The notes under the pieces are model-generated. The model did not search any database, was not told the origin of the DNA, and saw nothing but the letters and a program-made list of their open reading frames with translations. From Dendrophyllia cribrosa (Eukaryota > Cnidaria > Anthozoa > Scleractinia > Dendrophylliidae), in assembly GCA_024195265.1 (NCBI GenBank), contig JAJLRJ010000010.1:17128259-17192258 (forward strand): DNA of 64,000 nt, in the 5' to 3' direction. Positions 36,501 to 43,265 of this stretch are shown here, in pieces. The position numbers and the translations under genes are program-made. Position 1 is the stretch's first letter. Each line of letters starts with the position of its first letter.

Positions 36501-36802
36501 GCCAGCTCGACTCGACTATGTGGCCGAGCCACGCCAAATACGTTGTTTGTCGTGTCGAGAATCAATATTCTCTCTCAGACAGCTACCACCCGGAGCCACC
36601 AAATATTGAGCCAGACATCGCCAATCTACCGTATTAACACCTTAAAATAGGTCCTACAATGTACAGTATATCGTGCAGTTTCTTAAAACGCGCTTAAACT
36701 GTAGTTTCGTTTAAGGTGTGTTATTAATGACATACCTTTCAAAAGAACTGTTCCAACAAGCAACAGAAACAAGTCTAAAAACCAGTGATATTCCATTATC
36801 AT
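12502..36802 (-). CDS. receptor tyrosine kinase 1 (Ig/FN3 ectodomain), complete, 18 exons
   Basis: Single-pass receptor tyrosine kinase of 1046 residues. Exons, 5' to 3' on the minus strand: 36736-36802, 32316-32695, 31500-31893, 30924-31181, 30360-30635, 29631-29924, 28566-28868, 26499-26636, 26128-26179, 25268-25428, 18479-18592, 17998-18188, 17271-17393, 16994-17067, 14922-14962, 13714-13810, 12947-13049, 12502-12576. Phases agree throughout and the summed length is 3141 nt including the stop. Layout: signal peptide 1-22, Ig-like 23-149, 150-280, 281-366 and 367-458, FN3 459-556 and 557-657, membrane helix 671-692, kinase about 730-1015, tail to 1046. Kinase residues are complete: P-loop GNGAFG (744-749), Lys771, Glu788, HRDLAARN (Asp881), DFG (899-901), activation-loop Tyr912. 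The tail holds YVNI and YENV. Start chosen at 36802; a second in-frame ATG is at 36796. The closest class seems FGFR/Tie/RET-like, but I cannot assign an orthologue. Confidence 0.9.
12947..13049 (-). CDS. RTK1 exon 17: kinase C-lobe end
   Basis: 103 nt, acceptor ATACAG, donor GTTAGA. Encodes M-M-E-C-W-x6-R-P-S-F, the invariant subdomain XI Cys-Trp and Arg. The paralogue exon at 61709-61811 has the same length. Confidence 0.9.
13126..13670 (+). repeat. minisatellite of about 17 bp in RTK1 intron 16
   Basis: About 30 head-to-tail copies of a unit near TGATGGTTATGATGTTG, with some 13- and 16-bp variants at 13496-13510 and 13580-13640. It lies in the intron between RTK1 exons 16 and 17. Confidence 0.95.
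13714..13810 (-). CDS. RTK1 exon 16: kinase subdomain IX-X region
   Basis: 97 nt, acceptor TTTGCAG, donor GTATGT. Encodes A-E-P-Y-P-G-I and [10 protein letters not shown]. An open frame reading through the donor is not coding: the next codons end quickly, while splicing at GTATGT joins in phase to exon 17. Confidence 0.85.
14191..14908. mobile_element. TTAA element 3: 718-bp MITE in RTK1 intron 15
   Basis: TTAA at 14187-14190 and 14909-14912. Termini GGTTACAGTGTACCTTC and GAAGGTACACTGTAACC. The open frame at 14439-14681 has its complement open too (14486-14671), as expected for internal inverted repeats rather than a gene. It ends only a few bases from the splice donor of RTK1 exon 15. Confidence 0.85.
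14922..14962 (-). CDS. RTK1 exon 15: 41-nt kinase micro-exon
   Basis: Acceptor AATAG, donor GTAAGT. Encodes [13 protein letters not shown], subdomain IX, after the split Asp-Val codon of exon 14. The paralogue exon at 63185-63225 is also 41 nt and encodes W-S-Y-G-V-V-L-Y-E-I-F-T-V. Confidence 0.9.
15005..16648. mobile_element. pogo-like foldback transposon, 1.64 kb, in RTK1 intron 14
   Basis: TA at 15003-15004 and 16649-16650. Ends CAGTGAAACTACC and GGTAGTTTCACTG. The arms are inverted copies for about 650 bp (15005-15680 and 16005-16648), leaving a centre of about 320 bp. Each arm contains a further pogo-type MITE (about 15217-15345 and 16339-16448, with GGGATTCCAGTGTA-type ends). TA duplication plus CAGT ends points to the pogo/Tc1-mariner group. 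No transposase left. Confidence 0.85.
16994..17067 (-). CDS. RTK1 exon 14: kinase P+1 loop, subdomain VIII
   Basis: 74 nt, acceptor TTTAACAG, donor GTACGT. Encodes [12 protein letters not shown] and S-T-Q-S-D-V; the tyrosine-kinase signature P-V-K-W and the APE equivalent I-E-A are present. Confidence 0.9.
17271..17393 (-). CDS. RTK1 exon 13: catalytic and activation loops
   Basis: 123 nt in phase 0. Encodes [15 protein letters not shown] and an activation loop with one Tyr (E-E-I-Y). Acceptor AATTTAG, donor GTACAC. Confidence 0.92.
17394..17997 (-). other. RTK1 intron 12
   Basis: 604-bp intron, donor GTACTA, acceptor AATTTAG. No element or gene recognised. Confidence 0.6.
17998..18188 (-). 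CDS. RTK1 exon 12: hinge and kinase insert
   Basis: 191 nt. Encodes the hinge [13 protein letters not shown], a short acidic insert (Y-Y-D-D-P-D-N-K-P) and [11 protein letters not shown]. The insert carries paired Tyr that could be phosphorylated (inference). Confidence 0.9.
18479..18592 (-). CDS. RTK1 exon 11: alpha-C helix region, GC donor
   Basis: 114 nt. Encodes [15 protein letters not shown] and [10 protein letters not shown]. Its 3' splice partner fits only if the donor is GCAAGT after CCAG: phase and protein then join perfectly to exon 12 (T-T-E-P|D-G-P-F). This would be a GC-AG intron. Confidence 0.85.
18593..19107 (-). other. RTK1 intron 10, portion beside exon 11
   Basis: Unique-looking A+T-rich intron, with a short GCATTGCATTGCATT stretch near 19010. 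No gene. Confidence 0.55.
19550..19933 (+). repeat. 12 x 32-bp minisatellite inside transposase exon
   Basis: Exactly 384 bp: twelve nearly identical copies of a unit beginning GGAATGGAGAGAAGG and ending TATAGGTGTAT (one T variant near 19675). On the minus strand one unit reads P-I-D-I-P-S-L-H-S, in frame with transposase on the 5' side; the sequence after the array ([11 protein letters not shown]) continues the transposase. The unit therefore arose from the coding sequence itself. Confidence 0.95.
20511..20711 (+). mobile_element. 201-bp hairpin element with hammerhead-like motif (mini-PLE type)
   Basis: Flanked by a 13-bp direct repeat CATACATTTCATA (20498-20510 and 20712-20724). Arms AAAAAACGTTTTTAAATG (20553 on) and its inverse (to 20711) share AAAGTGCCAAAGTTTTT. 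It contains CTGAAGA, a GGGC-AAA-GCCC stem and GAAACGTTT at 20631-20658. It sits in the intron of the transposase gene. Confidence 0.75.
20631..20658 (+). ncRNA. hammerhead-like motif in 201-bp hairpin
   Basis: CTGAAGA + A + GGGC-AAA-GCCC + GAAACGTTT. Helix II is perfect; the extra A before the helix and the GUU triplet differ from a textbook hammerhead. Confidence 0.5.
21275..21304 (-). ncRNA. hammerhead-like motif of PLE, left arm
   Basis: Exact inverted copy of 24311-24340. Confidence 0.45.
21403..22803 (-). CDS. Penelope-like reverse transcriptase with GIY-YIG nuclease, left arm (5'-truncated)
   Basis: The 466-residue frame begins inside the palindrome spacer, so the natural N-terminus is missing. 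Seen: [14 protein letters not shown] (fingers/palm start), [18 protein letters not shown], the catalytic Y-I-D-D, F-L-D-I-N-I, then a C-terminal GIY-YIG-type endonuclease (I-Y-C-I-T-C...[20 protein letters not shown]) with a CxxC pair as in PLEs. Such proteins copy element RNA at a nick made by the GIY-YIG domain. The 5' truncation removes the upstream part, so the copy is probably not autonomous. Confidence 0.9.
   Translation of the reverse strand: MRDFSFPSENKLIFTMDITSLYTVIPNDEGLQALKYFFDQRSIQNPSSETLLRLAELVLTLNCFSFSQNYYKQVNGVAMGTKMGPSYANLFVGHIEDKFFNQYHGTKPELYGRYIDDCIGATSSSKEELNQFITSVNTFHPALKYTWEISETSVAFLDINISINGNSLSTSVHYKPTDSHSYLLHSSSHPSHVKNAIPYSQFLRLRRLCSDDSDFSNKSEEMCQFFKKRGYPDSVVNTGQQRAQQIDRQSALQTPQKEENERIPFTLTFHPHNNTVKSIILKNFKLLQNDPETGRIFSQPPLISFKRDKNIGNFLVTSALKSDDVPGTFKCTRTRCNTCPFIHNADKITGPKRSIKITDRFTCTSVNVIYCITCTFCKKIYIGETGRRLGDRFREHLRDVEKNDKDASKPVARHFNLTNHSKQHMTICGLSLHQGNTESRKNLEQKIIFQIGTLKPHGINERFSFN
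22857..24212 (+). CDS. Penelope-like reverse transcriptase with GIY-YIG nuclease, right arm (5'-truncated)
   Basis: 451 residues, identical over their shared length to the left-arm protein. The first Met is internal to the original ORF. Same Y-I-D-D and GIY-YIG motifs, ending N-E-R-F-S-F-N before TAA. No stops or frameshifts in either arm, so the duplication is young. Confidence 0.9.
   Translation: MDITSLYTVIPNDEGLQALKYFFDQRSIQNPSSETLLRLAELVLTLNCFSFSQNYYKQVNGVAMGTKMGPSYANLFVGHIEDKFFNQYHGTKPELYGRYIDDCIGATSSSKEELNQFITSVNTFHPALKYTWEISETSVAFLDINISINGNSLSTSVHYKPTDSHSYLLHSSSHPSHVKNAIPYSQFLRLRRLCSDDSDFSNKSEEMCQFFKKRGYPDSVVNTGQQRAQQIDRQSALQTPQKEENERIPFTLTFHPHNNTVKSIILKNFKLLQNDPETGRIFSQPPLISFKRDKNIGNFLVTSALKSDDVPGTFKCTRTRCNTCPFIHNADKITGPKRSIKITDRFTCTSVNVIYCITCTFCKKIYIGETGRRLGDRFREHLRDVEKNDKDASKPVARHFNLTNHSKQHMTICGLSLHQGNTESRKNLEQKIIFQIGTLKPHGINERFSFN
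24311..24340 (+). ncRNA. hammerhead-like motif of PLE, right arm
   Basis: CCGACGA + A + GGGC-TAGC-GCTC + GAAACGTCAG. Helix II pairs with one G-U. The C in place of the conserved U4 and the extra A weaken the case. Mirror copy at 21275-21304 (minus). Confidence 0.45.
24828..25063. mobile_element. 236-bp MITE with TTA target duplication
   Basis: Ends GGCCCCGTTTACACGGGTCC and inverse; TTA at 24825-24827 and 25064-25066. The other arm of TTAA element 4 preserves the empty site, confirming the insertion. A 3-bp TTA duplication suits PIF/Harbinger-type elements. Confidence 0.85.
25268..25428 (-). CDS. RTK1 exon 10: kinase N-lobe, P-loop
   Basis: 161 nt, acceptor TCAATAG, donor GTAACG. Encodes [16 protein letters not shown] and V-A-V-K (Lys771). 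Its donor lies about 50 bp from the end of TTAA element 4. Confidence 0.92.
25429..26127 (-). other. RTK1 intron 9
   Basis: 699-bp A+T-rich intron. Short open frames on both strands (25666-25887 minus, 25826-26014 plus) have no recognisable content. Confidence 0.55.
26128..26179 (-). CDS. RTK1 exon 9: juxtamembrane segment
   Basis: 52 nt, acceptor TTTTTTAG, donor GTACGT. Encodes the acidic [16 protein letters not shown]. Supported by phase between exons 8 and 10. Confidence 0.8.
26379..26406 (+). ncRNA. hammerhead-like motif with canonical CTGATGA core
   Basis: CTGATGA, a short GG...CC stem, GAAAC and a GTC triplet, in RTK1 intron 8 on the strand opposite to the gene. The core is canonical; helices II and I look weak. 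Confidence 0.45.
26499..26636 (-). CDS. RTK1 exon 8: transmembrane helix
   Basis: 138 nt, acceptor TGTTTAG, donor GTACGT. Encodes [22 protein letters not shown] (671-692) followed by the basic stop-transfer K-S-R. Confidence 0.9.
26637..28565 (-). other. RTK1 intron 7, 1.9 kb
   Basis: Contains a degenerate A+T-rich repeat around CTTAACTTATTACTAATTAC (27430-27530) and a segment at 28290-28380 with repeated CCGAG words. No gene or intact element seen. Confidence 0.5.
28566..28868 (-). CDS. RTK1 exon 7: second FN3 domain
   Basis: 303 nt, phase 1 at both ends. Encodes [32 protein letters not shown], the FN3 Trp, Tyr and N-x-x-G landmarks. Confidence 0.9.
28869..29630 (-). other. RTK1 intron 6
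   Basis: 762-bp intron. Nothing recognised beyond A+T-rich sequence. Confidence 0.6.
29631..29924 (-). CDS. RTK1 exon 6: first FN3 domain
   Basis: 294 nt, acceptor TATAG, donor GTGAGT. Begins R-P-P-S-P-P-T-I, then [22 protein letters not shown], a standard FN3 pattern. Confidence 0.9.
29925..30359 (-). other. RTK1 intron 5
   Basis: 435 bp with a purine-rich GGGGGAGGGGG stretch near 30155. No gene. Confidence 0.6.
30360..30635 (-). CDS. RTK1 exon 5: fourth Ig domain
   Basis: 276 nt, acceptor GATGCAG. Encodes [30 protein letters not shown], a clear I-set domain. An alternative upstream read-through from 30660 is intronic. Confidence 0.92.
30924..31181 (-). CDS. RTK1 exon 4: third Ig domain
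   Basis: 258 nt. Encodes [26 protein letters not shown]. Acceptor TTGGCAG, donor GTAAGT. Confidence 0.92.
31500..31893 (-). CDS. RTK1 exon 3: second Ig-like domain
   Basis: 394 nt, acceptor TTGTCAG, donor GTAAGA. Contains F-K-W-V-Y-W-Y and [10 protein letters not shown]. The usual F-strand Cys is replaced by Phe, so it is an Ig-like fold without the canonical disulfide. Confidence 0.8.
32316..32695 (-). CDS. RTK1 exon 2: first V-like Ig domain
   Basis: 380 nt, acceptor TTGCAG, donor GTAAGA. Encodes [14 protein letters not shown] and [11 protein letters not shown]. Like the next domain it lacks the B-strand Cys. Similar in layout to the first exon of the IgSF gene at 1-228. Confidence 0.82.
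32696..33370 (-). other. RTK1 intron 1, part near exon 2
   Basis: A+T-rich, then a local repeat of TTTCGCAAAGTACAGATTTCC-like units at 33225-33325 next to a LINE fragment. No host gene. Confidence 0.5.
33310..34740 (-). pseudogene. LINE reverse transcriptase fragment split by a transposon
   Basis: The minus strand from about 34740 reads [20 protein letters not shown], a typical non-LTR reverse transcriptase palm motif, and L-Q-D-I-G. After skipping 33381-34595 plus one 9-bp duplication, the frame resumes A-S-T-S-V-L-Q then a stop, as in related L-L-x-W-F sequences. So a decayed LINE copy was interrupted by the foldback element. Only about 60 residues are recognisable. Confidence 0.7.
33381..34595. 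mobile_element. foldback transposon F1, copy 1, 9-bp TSD (Mutator-like)
   Basis: Ends GGGTGTGCGGAAAACTCAG and inverse; CCAATATCT at 33372-33380 and 34596-34604. Arms of about 340 bp start with a 17-bp minisatellite (CGGAAAACTCAGACCCG) and share unique sequence such as GAGATCGCTTAGAATACAGC. A 9-10-bp duplication fits Mutator-like elements. The overlapping K-T-Q-T-R-R and E-N-S-D-P frames are translations of the minisatellite. Confidence 0.88.
34741..36179 (-). other. RTK1 intron 1, middle part
   Basis: Holds a degenerate tandem repeat around CAGTCTGCATTTTATACC (35165-35305), then A+T-rich sequence. No gene seen; the 88-codon frame at 35378-35644 has no recognisable motif. Confidence 0.5.
36180..36416 (-). 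mobile_element. 237-bp mini-PLE hairpin with 14-bp TSD
   Basis: TACATAATGTTTGG at 36166-36179 and 36417-36430. Made only of the outer ends of the PLE found at 21197-24477: a 51-bp tail, about 95 bp of one arm, a 5-base loop (GCGAA) and the inverted arm. The whole coding part is absent. Hammerhead-like motifs at 36295-36324 (minus) and 36332-36361 (plus). Confidence 0.9.
36736..36802 (-). CDS. RTK1 exon 1: signal peptide
   Basis: ATG at 36802 (alternative ATG at 36796). Encodes [22 protein letters not shown], a hydrophobic signal peptide, then GTATGT. Linked to exon 2 by phase and because nothing else between them encodes a start. Confidence 0.75.
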
Positions 36803-37113
36803 TGTCAAACGCCTCGTGTTCGAGAGACAATAAATATGAACTGACAAAAAATTAGAACGTCGCCAGATCGAAAACTTAAAGAAGCAGCTTACTTAATTCC
36901 AGGAAAGCAATAATAATTGTTTCCTTCGCTCCATTTAAAGAATTACACACGATTCCAAATTCTTTGAGTCTCACTTTCGAGATCCGCCCTGCTTCCAAGA
37001 AATCGAGAAGCAAGCAACAAGACACCGGAAGTTGGCAAGCCTTTTCAAATGCACAGACTTCCGGTATTAGATAGATGAGTAAATCGATAAAAGAAAAAAT
37101 AATATATATAGAT
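36803..37113. promoter_or_regulatory. likely 5' flank / promoter region of RTK1
   Basis: Sequence immediately upstream of the RTK1 signal-peptide exon. No TATA box or other element can be assigned; called by position only. Confidence 0.25.
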
Positions 37114-37140
37114 AGGCTGAGCCTAACAGCGGAGCTCCCT
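37114..37140 (+). repeat. 5' end fragment of repeat family R1
   Basis: GGCTGAGCCTAACAGCGGAG directly after a TA-rich run, as in the full copies; the rest of the element is absent. Confidence 0.7.
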
Positions 37141-38180
37141 AAATTCTCATATTCTAGAATGCCTTTTTTAGCTATAACTGCAATATAGTGCGCACGCTAC
37201 AAGTTTCCATAATTTCCAGTTACTAATCATATGCATTTCGCGCTGCGATCCAGTGACCAGTATACAGCAGCTATACTAATAGGCACAGTTCATCTAAGCC
37301 CGTTTCCCTTTGCGGACAAGCTGGTCCATGATCCGGCTATGAATCGAGTTTTACAGACAGAGAATAACGAGAGGAAGATTTGTTAAGTTTCCCAACATTT
37401 CCGAAAACCTTTTTATAAAATTATTGTTCCATGTTCCTTGATGAGTACCACTAGAATTTTTATGTGAAAGGGAAGGAAGGCCTCTGTGTAAAAGATAAAC
37501 GATACTATACAGCCAGCCTGCTATACAGCTGAGGCATGAAAACGGATAGTTGTTAATTGCAAAATACCAATCACGGCTGTTCTGTATACGTGACAGACGG
37601 CGCTAATAAATGAGTTTTCCATGAGCCTAATACATAGGAAGGAAGGTCTCTGGGTAAAATATAAACCGTGTACTATACAATGGCGAGAGCCGTAAGTCAG
37701 ATTACGGCTCTGCCGCTGAAAAATTCCGTTCGTTAACGTCTGTGAAAATTGTATGACCGAAAGAAATTGGTGTAACTCGCTGGAATTGCTTTGAATCGAC
37801 CCAAAAAAACGCTCAATACACCAGTAAACACACAAAGAAGTTCAGGTGAGCCATTTTTATTGAAATATCGTTCGTAATTTTACGCTCAAATTCGTTCGTA
37901 ATTTTACGCTCAAATTGGAAGCGAATTTTCCCCATAGAAATCCTTAGAATTTCGCTATTACACAACAGTTACCACGACGTTCAAATTAATACAACGTGTA
38001 AACATCACTTGAGCTTGGGGTACCTTTGCCAGCATACTAAATAAAGATTGCAGGAAAATTGCATGTTTTTGTAGTCAAGTGTATCGATAAATTTTATCCA
38101 CACCCCTGGGAATCACAGTGCGCAAAAATCACCTTTTGCCGACCCATTGAACTGGTAATTGATCCCTAAAATCGAAATAA
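37141..38180. other. intergenic
   Basis: No gene recognised. Short direct duplication of TTCGTTCGTAATTTTACGCT near 37869-37910. Open frame 37521-37835 (minus) is unsupported. Confidence 0.45.
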
Positions 38181-38343
38181 GGGCCTGGTCGCACTACAGT
38201 CAAAAACAAAAATCCGCCCGTGCAAAAATCGAGGAAAACAAGAGAAACCACTCCGGTGGGACACGCTCTTTGTAGAATGTGTTTGTTTTTGTGTCATTTT
38301 GCACGGGCTAATTTTTGTTTTTGACCGTAGTGCGATTAGGCCC
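38181..38343. mobile_element. 163-bp MITE with TAA target duplication
   Basis: Ends GGGCCTGGTCGCACTAC and inverse (GTAGTGCGATTAGGCCC); TAA at 38178-38180 and 38344-38346. Harbinger-type by duplication length; no coding. Confidence 0.8.
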
Positions 38344-38616
38344 TAAGACTGTGACTCTATTTCTCGGATGAATGATAACATATTGTGCAGAGGCTGACCG
38401 AAATTTCCGTGCGAAGCGAGGTTTAATAATAAATTTGTCGTGCCTCGCGAATTCCAGCAAGGTGTCGTGCAGTTGCCTGGCAACAGTGCAACAAAGCTTG
38501 AATGACGTCAGACAAACGAAAGAGGATGATGGGAACGCCTGTGGTACTACTTCATGTAAGCCTGTAAAGGAGCATTGTAAACAAAGATGGCGGACGGTAA
38601 ACGGTATGCGAAACGG

Positions 38617-40951
38617 TACCAAAGTTTTTGGTTTCAAAGAAGACGAAGTAGAATGGCGAAAAGCTTCATACGCTAATCGAGACGCCACCAAAGTTTCGAC
38701 CCGCGGTGCACCTCCTCCGAGCTTCGCGAGGTTCTGCGAGACATGTACTTATTTCTAGTTTTAATTGCAGATGTGGATGGTCAGAGGGTAAGTTAATCAT
38801 ATCAGTGCATTGAAATACCTGATGATTACCTTGAATTGATTTGGTATTGATGTAACGTTCATTCTTTGGTTGATGCAGCACCACCAGATGCTCCAGCAGC
38901 AGTCGCTGCAGCACCAGCTGGTAAGTTAAATTGTGCATTAAAATATTTCACTGTGTAAATTTATTTGGTATTGTTAGGTTTTAGATGTAGTTGTTCTGAG
39001 TAAGTTATGTTTTGCTTTAAATATTATGTAGGTCCTTTTATGAAACAGTTTATAATTACTAAGTTTTTCCCCAAAAAAATTGGTAACACCTTAAAGAGTA
39101 GTGAAATGGCAAAAGGAAGATTTGGTTTATTAGAGTTGAAATGTACAATGTTCCAATTATAATCTCTTGGTTTCATTCAGTTGGATGCACATAAGATTTG
39201 GATGCACACAAGAGATTTGCTAATACAAACCTTTGAAGTATAGGACAATATTGCATGGTGTTTAGAATTACCAATAATATTACTGTAGTCTGGGGTGTGC
39301 GGAAAACTCAGACCTCAGACCTCAGACCTCAGACCTCAGACCCGGCAGAAAACTCAGACCCAGCGGAAAACTCAGACCCAGCAGAAAACTCAGACCCCTC
39401 GAAATTACCAAGAAATGAACTTCACTCATGATCAATTTTAGTCACCTCGCGTAAATGTTTTGTTGTCACGCAATCACCCCAGGAGATCGCTTAGAATACA
39501 GCGAGATGTTTATCTTGCCCGGTTCGTCGCTGTCGATCAAACAGGGAAAAACTATAAACACGATTTAAAATAGCAGCCGACAAGAGATATTTAGCATTTT
39601 TCCTTTTTCTTGAGGAGATTACTAAACTTCGATAAGCATCGAAACGGTAATTTTTTTTTCTTGATTTAGATAACTCGAATTACATGTACATGTGTCACAT
39701 ACTTGTAAATACTGCCATCGTTGCCTAGCACATGACCAAATTCTCCCTGGAATAAAATTTTACCTTCTTCCTAGAAACCTTGAAATAATATTAAAAAAAC
39801 TGATTGTTGGACACATCGCATTCTTTGAACTGCTAAAATAATATCCGCCTCAGAATCTTCATCTAAATTAACGTGTTTTGTTGCGATTCCTGAATGCGGC
39901 GCTCTCTTCAGGTGTTTGCTCAAGCGTAAAATATGCAACTCTGAGCGCTTCTAAGCACTATAAATAACTATGAATGTATACAACTGACTTAATTTGACTA
40001 ACATTTTCGCGACTTTTTTTTTTCCATTTTTTTCAGTGAAAAGTGATCGAAGTGTCGACTGCTATTTTAAACCGTGTTTATAGTTTTTCCCTGTTTGATC
40101 GACAGCGATGAACCGGGCAAGATAAACATCTCGCTGTATTCTAGCGATATCCTGGGGTGATTGCGTGACAACAAAACATTTTACGCGAGGTGACTAAATT
40201 TGATTATGAGTGAAGTTTATTTCTTTTGTAATTTCGAGGGGTCTGAGTTTTCCGCTGGGTCTGAGTTTTCCGCCGTGTCTAAGTTTTGAAATTTCGAGGG
40301 GTCTGAGTTTTCCGCTGGGTCTGAGTTTTCCGCCGGGTCTGAGGTCTGAGGTCTGAGTTTTCCGGGTCTGAGTTTTCCGCACACCCCTGTAGTCTGAACA
40401 CTGTTCCATGTTTTCAAAGAGAAATTTATGAATGCAGTCATGCTCTGCTGGTGTGTCCACTACATGTAGCAGTTTTACTTGACGTGACATGAGAACACCA
40501 TTATTCTGATAATTAGTTTAGAAATGAAACTTAAAAAAGCAAAATATTGCCATGTAAGGAGTGGTGAGCTATGTGCGTGCTCTATAATTTCCAGCCGTGC
40601 ATCTATTGAAAATCAAATAATTAACACTCCAATCAAATGGTGCATATTCTTCAGCTATATTCTAATTACACAATACCAGCCATTTGTGTGTATGCAGTAG
40701 GGATCATCAGGAATTTAATTTGTTTTATGTTCTGTAATCCTGTTGTTTTATTACTGCATTTCCACAATCCTAATTTTCTGATCAATTAATTTTCTTTTGC
40801 AGAAACTTGCCTCAACTGTGGAGGAGCAGGCCACCTCCAGTGGCAATGCCCCTCTCCTCCTACCACAACAAAAAGTGGAAGAAGAGAGAGGGGTGGCCAC
40901 CAGAGTGGGGGATTTTTTTTTAAATGTTTACAATTAAAAAAAAGCTGTTAA
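38617..40951 (+). CDS. tentative small CCHC zinc-knuckle protein gene
   Basis: Proposed exons: from about 38606 to 38730 (5' limit uncertain), 38773-38789 (17 nt), 38879-38920 and 40803-40951. Donors GTAAGT follow the second and third. The last exon encodes CLNCGGAGHLQWQC, an exact C-x2-C-x4-H-x4-C knuckle (nucleic-acid binding), then a Ser/Arg/Gly-rich tail ending K-K-S-C. The third exon gives P-P-D-A-P-A-A-V-A-A-A-P-A. The frame holding the knuckle requires a weak GTTCTG donor on the first exon; an alternative frame through the same exons is also open, so the join is uncertain. The large intron contains foldback F1 copy 2. It could also be a domesticated or decayed retroelement nucleocapsid. 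Confidence 0.4.
39293..40386. mobile_element. foldback transposon F1, copy 2, 10-bp TSD
   Basis: Same ends and arms as 33381-34595, with fewer minisatellite units. CTGTAGTCTG at 39283-39292 and 40387-40396. Two independent insertions of the same family in one window. Confidence 0.88.
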
Positions 40952-43265
40952 CATTATTTTAGATTCTTGACAGGATTTCAAGAAAGCAGAGTTTAAAATC
41001 AACAATTTACCCTGCCGAGAGAATGTAAAATTTTTCCAAACTTAATTTCCAAGCCAGTTGAAACAAAAAGTAAACCATATTTTTAGAATAAAACTTGCAA
41101 ATTTCACCGCATGTGATAATTTGCAACCCAGTGATGCATGATGAATATCAGGCAGATCAAAATCATAAAGCCGTGGCTGCAAGAAGCGCCAGTGAGTTTT
41201 TTATCATGTTGAATGAAATGATTATTCCCTTTAAATTGTAATTGACTTTGAAATTTGTTTTAAAATGTTTACTATTTCTTTTTGGAAAAATTGTTTGAAA
41301 TCCAGTTAGAATTAAAAAAAAAACAATGTTAATGGCTTCCTTTGATTGACGTCCACCAAACTCAAGTTTGACCTTTAGGGATAAAAGTGATGGGCTGCAT
41401 GTTAATGGTAAGCGCTGTAACTTCTACAATTCAGCTTATAGTTGTTTTCTGGAGAAAAATAAAGTTACATTCTGTATTTTTTGAAATACGGCACAGCTTG
41501 TAAAAATATCCCGTGATACTACACACAAAACCAGGATAATAAGATGTAACTATTCCATTACACTTATACCCAAATGTACTAAAACTGAAAACCTAGCAAA
41601 TGTGAGTAAAATGTTTTCCGCTTCATTCATTCCTCAACCAGCAGAAAACCTTGCTTACAAGTTGTGCTGTATTTTGATCAGTGTGTTTTGAAGTTCTCAC
41701 AATATTTTTCTTATTCAATAAAGTGTACAAGAATATTAATCGAGTCATTTCCTGTTTTGTTGTGATATTGATTGAATTGTCAGATGTCATTTTGTGATAT
41801 TTCATCTTGGTCTTTGGCTGATCAGCAAATACCCGTTTTTTTTTTTTTTTGCTGATTGGCTGAATCACACACAGTTGTTTGAAAAATAGTCATGTCTTGT
41901 TGTCATTTAGGTGCCAAATAAGCATTCAAATTATAAATTTTATTTGTGCATGATGGTCAGGGGTGTAGCTAAGAAAACACCTAGCAGGCTCATTAACAAG
42001 TTCAGCCAGTTTTTCTGTCTTGTGCACCTTCAAAATCTCCCAAAGTCTTTGTTTTCTAGTGACATTTCAGCCGGTGATAAGTTTTCTTTCAGATGGTAAA
42101 ATTAGCTGGTAGCCGGCTCTTAGCTACATCCCTGGATGGTGCAATTTTTGAAAAATAATAAATGCTTTAGGTCTCAACATTACTGATTGAATAATTTATT
42201 GCAATTACCAATTGTTGACATTCAAGCTACTCAGTATTGTAATTGTTTGTATACATTAGATGTTATTTAACTACAGCTGTAGTTTGTTCATTACATATTT
42301 GAAAAACATTTTTCAAGTTTTTTTCAAGCTTAACATGGAGAAAGCGAAAGGGTTGGGGGTTATTTGGCTACATGCCTCAATACAGTACACTGTAGCTCCA
42401 AAAAAGTGTTTTATGGATGAAAGCTTAGCACATGATAGACAGAGCATGTACACATGTTAAGAGGGTAAAACATTTTTTTACATTATTTTTGCAGAAAATC
42501 TACCTAACTGGAGACCCTGTGTATGACATTAAATTAAATGGAACAAAATTTGCATCAAACTAAATGAAACGATCAAGATTGATTTTGTTTGGTCATTGAA
42601 CAGAGTCGAACACAAACTTTTATTCTGAGTTTGACTTATGAATGAAATCAAATGCCACTGTTTGATCTTGTGCAGAAATCAAACTTTGAGCTAAAATCTA
42701 TAATGAAGAGAGACTAGTCCAGTGAACATTTGCTATGATTCAAGATGTCTAATGCAATAAATTTATTGTCTTGTAGTCAAGAGGATTCAACAATTGGAAC
42801 GACAAAATCAATTGATGATTCAACTTGCAGATGGTCTGTAAACAGGTGAAATCTTTCGCGGACTCACTGCGCCTTTCAATAACATTTATACTCTGAAGTT
42901 AAACTCCACCAACGGTTTTGTTTTTCCTTGCTATCAATCACCAGGTCACTGCATTTAACGGTGTGTGCTGTGATCTGTGGATTTCAATCCACTTTGTTGG
43001 TTTTTATTTTTCATGGTTCATTGATTATCTACAAAAAATACATGTCATTTGGATTAAATGCAGTAAAAAATGCAGATGATCAGTTTGGATTAAGAGTTTG
43101 CGTCTTACTGAAAGATGCAGTAATGAGCCGTCAACAATTGGAATACAAAACTAAAGGTAAAAAAAGTCATGCTCTTGACACACTGCATGATACACATTTT
43201 TTTTTGTCAAGTTCAATTTTGCTCAATGACCAGAAAAAATCAAACTTAATGGAATAGCTCTTTTT
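40952..43265. other. intergenic, no gene recognised
   Basis: A+T-rich. Several short open frames (41623-41868 minus, 41911-42099 plus, 42260-42460 plus, 42928-43257 plus) lack recognisable motifs. I see no clear element. Confidence 0.45.
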
